From CAYMPH01 sp964392365 (GTDB taxonomy: Bacteria > Spirochaetota > UBA4802 > UBA5550), in NCBI GenBank assembly GCA_964392365.1, contig CAYMPH010000002.1:248001-312000 (forward strand): 64,000 bases of DNA, read 5' to 3'. Each line of letters begins with the position of its first letter. Within the stretch, counting starts at the first letter, position 1. A program made the translations under genes and the position numbers. Shown piece by piece: positions 41,674 through 49,467 of this stretch. The notes under the pieces were generated by a model, which worked only from the letters and a program-made list of their open reading frames with translations, ran no database searches and was not told where the DNA came from.

Positions 41674-43325
41674 CAAGAGGAAATATATACAAGCTTCTCT
41701 TTATACTTTTTTTAATAGGATTTTCTATAGTGCTGATTCTTCCTACATTCGGCACAAAAAAGATGAGGGTTGATTTTACTAAAGAAGCAACTATAGAACA
41801 GAAGGAAGAGTTTAAGAAGAAATTTTCTTCAAACAGTTATAGAGTTGAAGAACAGGATGGATATTATATTATAATCGGCAGAAATATACATGATGCAATG
41901 ATGAATGAAGTTAAAACATTGCCGGGAGTTCTGGATTCTAAATTTTTAAAGCATTGGGCGGAGCAGTATCTTCTTGCAAAAAAAATTACACTGGGGCTTG
42001 ATCTTCAGGGCGGTATGCAGCTCGTCTTACGTGCGAATTATGAAAAGATAGAAAAGAAAACAGGTGAGAAACTTACTGATAAAGATAAAAATGAGATAAC
42101 CCAGCAGGCACTTGAGCTAATAAGAAACAGGATTGATAAATTCGGCGTCTCTGAACCATCAATTCGACCCAGAGGAAATGAAGCTATAGAAATTCAGCTC
42201 CCTGGCATAAAGGATCCAAAAGGTGTTAAACAGGCTATAGGAACAACCGGCCGGGTTGAATACAGGCTTATTGATGATCAGTCTACAAAACTTGCTGCTG
42301 AATGGGTAGAGAAAAATTATAAAGATAAGAAACTGCCTGAGGATAAACTTGAGCAGGATATTTTTATTACACAGCTATCAAAAGATATAAACATAACATC
42401 AAAATCTGAACTGCTTTTTTATTATATGAGAGATAAAGGAACAAAAAAAATTCATCCTGCATATCCTGTAGCTCTTGAAAAGACGGTTGCCATCGCAGGT
42501 AATGATATTAGTAAAGCATGGGTAGGATCAGATGAATATGGCGGTCTTGCGGTTCATTTTACTACTACTTCAGATGGGGCAACAAAATTTGCAGAAGTCA
42601 CATCCAAAAAGAATCACGGGAGAAAACTTGCTATTGTAATTGATGATAGAGTAAGAAGCGCTCCAAGTATAAATGTTCAGATTTCAACAGGACAGGCTTT
42701 GATAAACGGGGATTTTACCAAAGAAGAAGTGGATACTTTAGCCCGTATTATTAAAGAGGGAGCTTTGCCGGTTGATCTTTCAATTATTGAAGAAAGAACT
42801 GTCGGACCTTCACTTGGACAGGATTCGATTGATGCCGGTTTAAAGGCTTTATTTGTAAGTTTCATAACAGTCGGATTATTCATGCTGGTTTATTATAAAG
42901 GAGCCGGATTTCTTTCAATCGTAGGCCTGCTTTTAAACTTTATATTTATGGTGGCTATATTGTCCTGGCTTGGATTTACACTGACACTTCCCGGTATTGC
43001 AGGTTTTATATTAACTGTTGGTATGGCTGTTGATGCAAACGTAATTATATATGAACGGATTAAAGAAGAATTAAGGCATGGTAAATCTATAAGAATGGGC
43101 ATTGTTAACGGATTTGACAGGGCATTCTGGGCGATTTTTGACTCAAACTTAACTACTATTATTACTGCCCTGATGCTGTCTCAGTTCGGTTCAGGACCTG
43201 TTAAGGGCTTTGCAGTAACACTTATGATTGGAATTTTAACAAGTATGTTCTCTGTTCTGTATATAACAAGATTTATCTATGAGATAATATCGCAGAGAAA
43301 AAATATTAAGAAGCTTAGTATATAA
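41670..43325 (+). CDS. secD: Protein-export membrane protein SecD
   Basis: This 551-residue RND-like protein uses proton flow to help release exported proteins. A first membrane helix (9-27) is followed by the periplasmic P1 domain with LGLDLQGGMQLVL, EIQLPGIKDPKGVKQAIG and GQALINGDFTKEEVDTLARIIKEGALP. ERTVGPSLGQDSI precedes the five C-terminal helices containing VGMAVDANVIIYERIKEELR. It overlaps the previous gene by four bases and precedes secF by 11. Confidence 0.96.
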   Translation: MTRGNIYKLLFILFLIGFSIVLILPTFGTKKMRVDFTKEATIEQKEEFKKKFSSNSYRVEEQDGYYIIIGRNIHDAMMNEVKTLPGVLDSKFLKHWAEQYLLAKKITLGLDLQGGMQLVLRANYEKIEKKTGEKLTDKDKNEITQQALELIRNRIDKFGVSEPSIRPRGNEAIEIQLPGIKDPKGVKQAIGTTGRVEYRLIDDQSTKLAAEWVEKNYKDKKLPEDKLEQDIFITQLSKDINITSKSELLFYYMRDKGTKKIHPAYPVALEKTVAIAGNDISKAWVGSDEYGGLAVHFTTTSDGATKFAEVTSKKNHGRKLAIVIDDRVRSAPSINVQISTGQALINGDFTKEEVDTLARIIKEGALPVDLSIIEERTVGPSLGQDSIDAGLKALFVSFITVGLFMLVYYKGAGFLSIVGLLLNFIFMVAILSWLGFTLTLPGIAGFILTVGMAVDANVIIYERIKEELRHGKSIRMGIVNGFDRAFWAIFDSNLTTIITALMLSQFGSGPVKGFAVTLMIGILTSMFSVLYITRFIYEIISQRKNIKKLSI

Positions 43326-43336
43326 GGAGTTTCGTT

Positions 43337-44236
43337 TTGGAAAAAGTTTATAATTTTATAAAATATAAATATTATTTCTTAGCCATGTCAACAGTGCTTT
43401 ATATTTGCTTCTTCGCAGGTACTTTTATTATACATGGCGGTTTTAAAATGGGTATCGATTTTGCCGGCGGAGTGAAGATAATAGCAAAATTCGAACAGGG
43501 TGTAACTGAAGCAAAGATAAGATCTGCAATTGAACAGCATGGTGCTTCAGTTCAGCATATCGGTGATGCGGATAAAAATGAATTTATTATAACTGTAAAA
43601 GCCGGTACTGATAGTAGCGGATCTATTAAACAATCAGATTTAATAAGCAAAAAACTTAATGATGTTTTTGGTGAAAAAAAGGTAGTTTTTAAAAGCGTTG
43701 AGGATGTAGGGCCGGCTGTTGGCGACATTTTAAAGACTGACGCTCTTAAGGCTCTGTTTTTTTCAACGATTCTTATGCTTGTATATCTCTCTTTCCGATT
43801 TGAGTTTAAATATGCTCTCGGAGTATTGATCGCTGTAATTCATGATATGATTCTTGCTGTGGCATTCTGCGGAATCATGGGGATTGAGATGAATATTCCG
43901 ATTATCGCTGCAATTCTCACTATCTTTGGTTATTCTGTTAATGATACAATTATTATTTTTGACAGGGTCCGTGAAAATATGCATATTGTTTCAAAGAAAC
44001 AGTCATTCAGGGAAGTGATAGATAAATCAATTTCACAGACATTATCCAGAACACTTCTTACTGTTCTAACAGTTTTAATCTCTCTTATGTCAATATATCT
44101 TCTTGGAGGCGAAGGTCTGAATGATTTTGCTACAGTTATGATTTTTGGACTGATATTCGGAACCTATTCTTCATATTATATAGCATCTCCTGTTGTTATA
44201 GCATGGGAAAATATTAGAGAAAAATATAATAAATAA
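43337..44236 (+). CDS. secF: Protein-export membrane protein SecF
   Basis: This 299-residue partner of SecD has six membrane helices. It has GIDFAGGVKIIAKF near the N-terminus, KSVEDVGPAVGDILK before helix 2, FGYSVNDTIIIFDRVREN and ISQTLSRTLLTVLTVLISL. The start is TTG with AAGGAG upstream, 11 bases after secD. An intrinsic terminator lies just after the gene. Confidence 0.96.
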   Translation: MEKVYNFIKYKYYFLAMSTVLYICFFAGTFIIHGGFKMGIDFAGGVKIIAKFEQGVTEAKIRSAIEQHGASVQHIGDADKNEFIITVKAGTDSSGSIKQSDLISKKLNDVFGEKKVVFKSVEDVGPAVGDILKTDALKALFFSTILMLVYLSFRFEFKYALGVLIAVIHDMILAVAFCGIMGIEMNIPIIAAILTIFGYSVNDTIIIFDRVRENMHIVSKKQSFREVIDKSISQTLSRTLLTVLTVLISLMSIYLLGGEGLNDFATVMIFGLIFGTYSSYYIASPVVIAWENIREKYNK

Positions 44237-44252
44237 AATTTTTTTATAATGT

Positions 44253-44285
44253 CTACTGCCAGTTCTTTATATTGGCAGTAGTTTT
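44253..44285 (+). terminator. Intrinsic terminator after secF
   Basis: CTACTGCCA, an 11-base loop, TGGCAGTAG (nine perfect pairs), then TTTT. It closes the yajC-secD-secF unit 17 bases after secF. Confidence 0.88.
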
Positions 44286-44372
44286 AAATTAGAATTAAAT
44301 CTACGAAAAATATCTTCAGATTTATAATTAAAAACTTCTTGATAATATTCCTGCCTTTGTAATTGATAAGTT

Positions 44373-45626
44373 ATGTTTGCTGATAATAATAAAAATATGG
44401 AACTTGCTCTTAAGCTGGCATTCTCACGAATGGGTCAGACTTCGCCAAATCCGTCAGTTGGAGCAGTAATAGTAAAAAATGGTAAAGTGGTTTCCACCGG
44501 GGTTACTTCTGAGTATGGAAAAGATCACGCTGAGATTAATGCAATAAAAAATGCATCTGGTACTGACTTAAATGGCGCGGATATTTTTGTTTCTCTTGAG
44601 CCGTGCAGTCATTTCGGTAAAACGCCGCCATGTGTGAATTCAATTATTGAATCCGGGATAGGAAAAGTATATATTCCTATTTTAGATCCTAATCCTGCTG
44701 TTGCGGGAAAAGGGGCTGCTGCTTTGAAAAGAGCAGGTGTTGAAGTTGTTTTTCTGCATGATATGACTTCATCTGCATCGGATCTTATCAGGCCTTTTAA
44801 AAAATATATTCTAAGGAAGAAACCATTTATTCTAAATAAAAGCGCTATGACGCTAGATGGAAGAATTGCTGATGGATCAGGTAATTCTAAGTGGATATCA
44901 TCTGAAGTTTCAAGGTTAATTGTTCACAGGCTCAGAACTAAGGTTGATGCTGTTATAATAGGTAAAGGAACATTTGAAAAGGACAGGCCTGCTCTTACTG
45001 CCCGATTAAATGATTTCTCAAAGGAATCCTCTATTTTTTTTGAAAAACATCCTATAAATTCAATCGGTAAAGAGAATTTTTTTATTAACATGCTGATATC
45101 GCCAAATGCTGTTGAGTCATTTAATGATCTCAGGCAGCCTGTAAAAATCATTATAGGCATTCCATCAGGAATAACTGGAGATGAAGATTTTTTCAAAGGC
45201 AGCCATGTAATATATGAAAGTAAAAATAAAGCTGCAGAGTATTTTAAGAAAAACGAAGTAATTAAAAATAAATTAAATATTGTAATGACAGATTCTATTG
45301 GAGCAGAACAGATAGATGAGATCTGTCTGGATCTAGCAGCGAAAGGAATTATGTTTGCTATGCTTGAAGGGGGTGGTTCTCTTTCAGGATCTTTTTATGA
45401 ATCAGGCGAAACTGATCAGATGATGTATTTTATTTCTCCTAAAATTTTCGGAAGCGGAACCGGGGTTTTAAATTTTAAATCAGATCAAAAAAAATCTATA
45501 ATTTCTGAAGACGATAATTTTTCTTCAAAAGATTCTTCAATTCTGCAGGATGTAAGTACTTATCTGATAAGCGGTGATTTATTATATAACGCATATAAAG
45601 AAAAATATAATTTTGAGATGATGTGA
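44373..45626 (+). CDS. ribD: Riboflavin biosynthesis deaminase-reductase RibD
   Basis: This bifunctional enzyme deaminates and reduces the pyrimidine intermediate of riboflavin synthesis. The deaminase half has the zinc motifs HAEINAI and SLEPCSHFGKTPPC. The reductase half has LNKSAMTLDGRIADGSGNSKWISS, VDAVIIGKGTFEKDRPALTAR and MLEGGGSLSGSF. At 417 residues it is about 50 longer than usual, because of an insertion near residues 210-245 in the reductase domain. I see no FMN riboswitch upstream. RibE begins one base after its stop. Confidence 0.93.
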   Translation: MFADNNKNMELALKLAFSRMGQTSPNPSVGAVIVKNGKVVSTGVTSEYGKDHAEINAIKNASGTDLNGADIFVSLEPCSHFGKTPPCVNSIIESGIGKVYIPILDPNPAVAGKGAAALKRAGVEVVFLHDMTSSASDLIRPFKKYILRKKPFILNKSAMTLDGRIADGSGNSKWISSEVSRLIVHRLRTKVDAVIIGKGTFEKDRPALTARLNDFSKESSIFFEKHPINSIGKENFFINMLISPNAVESFNDLRQPVKIIIGIPSGITGDEDFFKGSHVIYESKNKAAEYFKKNEVIKNKLNIVMTDSIGAEQIDEICLDLAAKGIMFAMLEGGGSLSGSFYESGETDQMMYFISPKIFGSGTGVLNFKSDQKKSIISEDDNFSSKDSSILQDVSTYLISGDLLYNAYKEKYNFEMM

Positions 45627-45627
45627 T

Positions 45628-46272
45628 ATGTTTACAGGGCTGATAGAAGAAACAGGAATAATTAAAAAAATTAAAATCTCAGGTTCAGGGAAAATATTCT
45701 CTGTTTCAGCAGAAAGCATAATAAACGGATTAAGTGAAGGCGATTCTGTTTCAATCAATGGAGCCTGCCAGACTGTTACAGGGATTAGCGGAAAAGTTTT
45801 TGATGTATTCGCTTCAAAAATAACCTGCGAAATCAGTACGCTTGGCATGCTGAAAGAAGGCTCAAAAGTGAATCTTGAAAGGGCAATGACAGCTTCATCC
45901 CGGTTCGGCGGCCATATGGTTCAGGGGCATGTTGATGGTAAGGGCAAAGTAGGGAATCTTCTGAAGGATGAAAACGGCGTTAAAGTTTTTATATCTGTTA
46001 CATCAGAAATTGCGAGATATATTGTTCCGAGAGGTTCAGTTACAGTTGACGGCATTTCGCTTACTGTTGTTTCTGCTGATGAAAAAGGCTTTCAGCTGTA
46101 TATCATACCTGAAAGCCTTAAAAGGACAACCGCATTTGATTGGACGTCAGGGTGTGAAGTAAATATCGAAACGGATATTCTTGCTAAATATGTTGAAAAA
46201 ATGCTGGAAAATAAAAAAAGTAATAATAATCAGGATCTTAAGCGTAAGCTATATGAAGAAGGCTTTGCCTGA
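45628..46272 (+). CDS. ribE: Riboflavin synthase, alpha chain
   Basis: This 214-residue enzyme dismutates two lumazines to riboflavin. MFTGLIEETGIIKKI and the second-repeat equivalent GGHMVQGHVDGKGKV show the two lumazine-binding barrels. SVSINGACQTV and VTVDGISLTVV are the paired substrate loops. The tail of about 20 residues after YVEKML is lysine- and asparagine-rich. It is coupled to ribD. Repeat copy 3 starts five bases after the stop, so transcription may end in that element. Confidence 0.94.
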   Translation: MFTGLIEETGIIKKIKISGSGKIFSVSAESIINGLSEGDSVSINGACQTVTGISGKVFDVFASKITCEISTLGMLKEGSKVNLERAMTASSRFGGHMVQGHVDGKGKVGNLLKDENGVKVFISVTSEIARYIVPRGSVTVDGISLTVVSADEKGFQLYIIPESLKRTTAFDWTSGCEVNIETDILAKYVEKMLENKKSNNNQDLKRKLYEEGFA

Positions 46273-46277
46273 TATTA

Positions 46278-46420
46278 TGGGAACCTCTAAAAATTAGTTT
46301 TTTAACCCCAACTAACTCCCTCTCAATCAAGGGGGAGAAACGAAGAGGGGGTGAAAACTAATTTTTTCAAATGCTGTGAACCCGAGGGAATGTCAATAAA
46401 ATGATTTATCGAGATTCCCT
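46278..46420 (-). repeat. TA-flanked palindromic repeat, copy 3 (143 bases, opposite orientation)
   Basis: Read on the plus strand it starts TGGGAACCTCTAAAAATTAG and ends TCGAGATTCCCT, with TA at 46276-46277 and 46421-46422. It is the reverse of copies 1 and 2. The AAAAATTAGTTTTTT arms enclose a C-run/G-run hairpin (CTCCCTCTCAATCAAGGGGGAG). It lies between convergent ribE and the adenylate cyclase gene. The cyclase stop codon (46420-46422) spans its right border. Confidence 0.8.
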
Positions 46421-48423
46421 TATTTAAAACGCATATCAATTATGCCTGTCCAGTTTTCAGGAAATCCTTTATCCATATATTCTTTAATCGTCTCAAGATA
46501 ATAAAAAGCAGCAACATCATCTGAATTTATTTTCAGAGCCTGCTCAAACTTTTCAATGGATTCTTTATAATCTCTATTGTAATAATGATTTAAACCTTTT
46601 TCAAACATGCTTCTTGTTTTTAGAAGTTTTTCTATTATTGAATTTTCATTGCCGTCAATTACCTGATGAATACCAACAGGTAATTCTTTGCCTTTTACTT
46701 TTACTTTCCCGAGAAAGCGGGTGTTGTATTTAACCACACCTTCGCCTATTCTGGATATAACATCATCGCTTATTATTATGTTGGCTCCAAAATGCTTTGT
46801 CAGACCTTCAAGTCTGGAGGAAATATTCACTGTATCTGAAATGGCAGTTCCTTCCATACGTTTGGATTCACCTACAGTTCCTAGCATTAAAAGACCTGAA
46901 TGTATTCCGACACCGATTTTTACAGGAAGCCGGTTGTCTTTTTTTCTGAATATATTATAGTCTATTAAATTTTTCTGCATTTCAATAGCGGTCTTTACAG
47001 AATCCTCTGTTTTTTCAGGGAAAATGGCCATTATGGCATCACCGATATATTTATCAATAAATCCGTTATATTGCCTGATAATTGGACTGATTATTCCAAG
47101 ATATTCGTTTATGAAATTAAATGTTTCTGCAGGGGTCATTTTTTCGGAAATAGATGTGAATGACCTGATATCAGAAAATAAAACAGACATATCTTTCTGA
47201 ATCTGATCACCTAATTCAACTTTTGTTATATCCTCTTTCCCGAGATAACGTAAAAATTCAGAAGGAACAAATCTCTGATAAGCAGCATTGGTGACGACAA
47301 GAAATTTTTCAACTTTTCTTCTTTTTATTATATTAGCTGTTAATATGAAAATTACACCTGAAAGAGATACAATAATCACCAGCACAACAATAATAAATTC
47401 TTTATTCTCTTCATAAATTTCTTTTAAGCTTTTTGGTTTATTGATTATAATGGAATCTGCCGGTATATCTCCAATTGATATATTAAATTTTTTCATCAGT
47501 TTGTAATCAAATATATACTGATTCGGACTGTCTTTTAATACAGGTATGGTATCAACCGGCTGGCCCTGAATTATCTGCAGGGCTTTTTTTGCAGCTTCAG
47601 CTCCCTGTGCATCTCCGCTTACTATCATGCCGCCTAATGCGCCTCTATTCATATAAAAATCCCAAAAGGTGTAAATCGGTGTTTTTACATTAAAAGAATA
47701 TATATCGAAGCTTTCTTCAAAACTGTAATATTTTCCTTTATTATCCGTATTGAGATGCATCGCGAGTATTAATGTATTTTCCGGAAGTCCCTGCAGATAA
47801 CGCTGATATGCAAAAACATCGGCATCTTCAAGAAATTGAAATTCTATCCCGGGGTATTTCGGCATTGCTTTGCGGACTGTTTTTCTATCCATTACGGATG
47901 TTATGGTTTTATCTCCGACAATAACAAATTTTTTTGTTTTTGGGTGCAGCTTTAATGCAAGATCAATGGTGGATGGTACATCAGCTTCTTCAACAACACC
48001 TGTATAACCGTAATTATTTTTAATAATATCATCAGAAAAGAAATTAATTCCTGTAAATACAACCGGAATTTTTCCGAATATTTCATCTCTGTATTTAATG
48101 AGAAAATTTAAAGCAGCATCATCAGCTGCAAGAATTACTTCAAAATTATTGTCTCTGTATTTATATTTGTATAATTTATGAAGTATTTTAATGTTTTCTT
48201 CATCAGAAAATCTTTTTGTATCCATGAATTCATAAGTAATATCAAACTGAATACCTTTGGCTTCAGCTTCATTAAAAACTTTTTTCATGCCGTTTATTAC
48301 GCCATCAGCCCAGTTCATTCCATGGTGATAGGAATGAAGAATGAGAATATTTTTTTTAATATTCGCATCAGCGTTTGGAATCACAAAAAAGAAAAGAAAA
48401 GCAGCAGCAAGTATTTTTTTCAT
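46420..48423 (-). CDS. Membrane adenylate cyclase with periplasmic substrate-binding sensor
   Basis: This 667-residue protein has a signal peptide (1-20), then a periplasmic domain of the ABC_sub_bind type (ILILHSYHHGMNWADGVING; to about 325) and a membrane helix (about 333-357). The class III cyclase domain has metal-binding D418 in LFSDIRSFTSI and D462 in KYIGDAIMAIF, VKIGVGIHSGLLMLG, and TVNISSRLEGL. The lysine four residues before D462 fits ATP rather than GTP as substrate. TPR-like helices (615-650) end the protein. It should make cAMP when the outer domain binds a ligand. It is the last gene of a three-gene operon. Confidence 0.9.
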   Translation of the reverse strand: MKKILAAAFLFFFVIPNADANIKKNILILHSYHHGMNWADGVINGMKKVFNEAEAKGIQFDITYEFMDTKRFSDEENIKILHKLYKYKYRDNNFEVILAADDAALNFLIKYRDEIFGKIPVVFTGINFFSDDIIKNNYGYTGVVEEADVPSTIDLALKLHPKTKKFVIVGDKTITSVMDRKTVRKAMPKYPGIEFQFLEDADVFAYQRYLQGLPENTLILAMHLNTDNKGKYYSFEESFDIYSFNVKTPIYTFWDFYMNRGALGGMIVSGDAQGAEAAKKALQIIQGQPVDTIPVLKDSPNQYIFDYKLMKKFNISIGDIPADSIIINKPKSLKEIYEENKEFIIVVLVIIVSLSGVIFILTANIIKRRKVEKFLVVTNAAYQRFVPSEFLRYLGKEDITKVELGDQIQKDMSVLFSDIRSFTSISEKMTPAETFNFINEYLGIISPIIRQYNGFIDKYIGDAIMAIFPEKTEDSVKTAIEMQKNLIDYNIFRKKDNRLPVKIGVGIHSGLLMLGTVGESKRMEGTAISDTVNISSRLEGLTKHFGANIIISDDVISRIGEGVVKYNTRFLGKVKVKGKELPVGIHQVIDGNENSIIEKLLKTRSMFEKGLNHYYNRDYKESIEKFEQALKINSDDVAAFYYLETIKEYMDKGFPENWTGIIDMRFK

Positions 48424-48453
48424 CTTGTTATTTATCCTTTTTTGTTTATTCCA

Positions 48454-49467
48454 TCATTCATAATAATTGTTCGTGGCTTTTGCAAAAGCCTCGAGCATTT
48501 TAGGCATAACGAAATTTCTTTTTTTAACGCTTTTTTCTCTGATATAAACTATATACTGATTGCTGGTAAGTACAGGTATTGACTTTGGAGAAACATGACC
48601 TTCAATTATCTTAACCGCCATTTTTGCAGCAAGCTCTCCCTGTTCAAACGGGGAAACTGCAATCGCCATCATTCCGCCGTCTTCAACAAAAAATCCCCAG
48701 CAGCCAATATCCGGAATTTTAAGCCTCGGTTCTGTCCATTCAATAATTTTTCTTGGAGCAATGACAGAACCGTTTTTATCTTTGATTGTATGGTAATGTG
48801 TTATAAGAATAATATCAGCGGTATTGTTTGCTATTTCAATTGCATTTTTCCAGTCATCAAATGTTTCGCATTGAATTGATCTTATCAGCTGTAACCTGCC
48901 CCAGTTGACAGGCTTAAGTTCATCGTGAATAAAATTTGATGTTGTAGATGCATCTGAAATATGAATGATTCTGTTCTTATCTAGCGGCAGTATTGATGAA
49001 AAGACTTCCCGGAATTCCTGAAATGGAATTCTTTCAAGAATACCGGTTACATTGTCTGCTGTATCGTAATTATATTCTTTTGTTTCCGCATTCATTCCCG
49101 TAAAAATTATTTTTACAGATGGATTATTGATGTAATACATTGCTGCATGTTTCTGGGCGTCATCATCAACTGCAATGATGATATCAGGCTTCCAGTCATC
49201 AATCATTCTTCTTGCAGATTGTCCGGATTTTATTTTGTACTCAAGATTCGGTTTTCTTTTTGTATCCATATAGTAATAACGTATACTGTAAGGTTTCCCT
49301 CCGAGAATACGCAGAATACCTTTATTGATGTCATTTACCCATGAATAGTCGGTGTAATAGCTCTGTAGAACCAGGATTCTCGGTTTTTCAAGGTTGGTGT
49401 ATATAAGAAAAATTACAAGGCCTATAATAAAAACAGATATCAGTGCAGAAAGTATTTTCTTTTTCAT
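48454..49467 (-). CDS. Periplasmic substrate-binding-type sensor protein
   Basis: This 337-residue protein is a stand-alone relative of the sensor half of the neighbouring cyclase. After an N-terminal anchor (4-24), ILVLQSYYTDYSWVNDINKGI and RYYYMDTKRKPNLEY parallel ILILHSYHHGMNWADGVING and EFMDTKRFSDEE in the cyclase. IFTGMNAETKEYNY and ILERIPFQEF follow. It is probably tethered to the inner membrane facing the periplasm. Its start overlaps the stop of the transporter gene by four bases, and the cyclase starts 30 bases after it. It may deliver the ligand to transporter or cyclase. Confidence 0.85.
   Translation of the reverse strand: MKKKILSALISVFIIGLVIFLIYTNLEKPRILVLQSYYTDYSWVNDINKGILRILGGKPYSIRYYYMDTKRKPNLEYKIKSGQSARRMIDDWKPDIIIAVDDDAQKHAAMYYINNPSVKIIFTGMNAETKEYNYDTADNVTGILERIPFQEFREVFSSILPLDKNRIIHISDASTTSNFIHDELKPVNWGRLQLIRSIQCETFDDWKNAIEIANNTADIILITHYHTIKDKNGSVIAPRKIIEWTEPRLKIPDIGCWGFFVEDGGMMAIAVSPFEQGELAAKMAVKIIEGHVSPKSIPVLTSNQYIVYIREKSVKKRNFVMPKMLEAFAKATNNYYE

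Noticed and set aside
44286..44372. FMN riboswitch ahead of ribD
   Set aside because: The gap is only about 87 bases, and none of the conserved RFN-element helices can be found.
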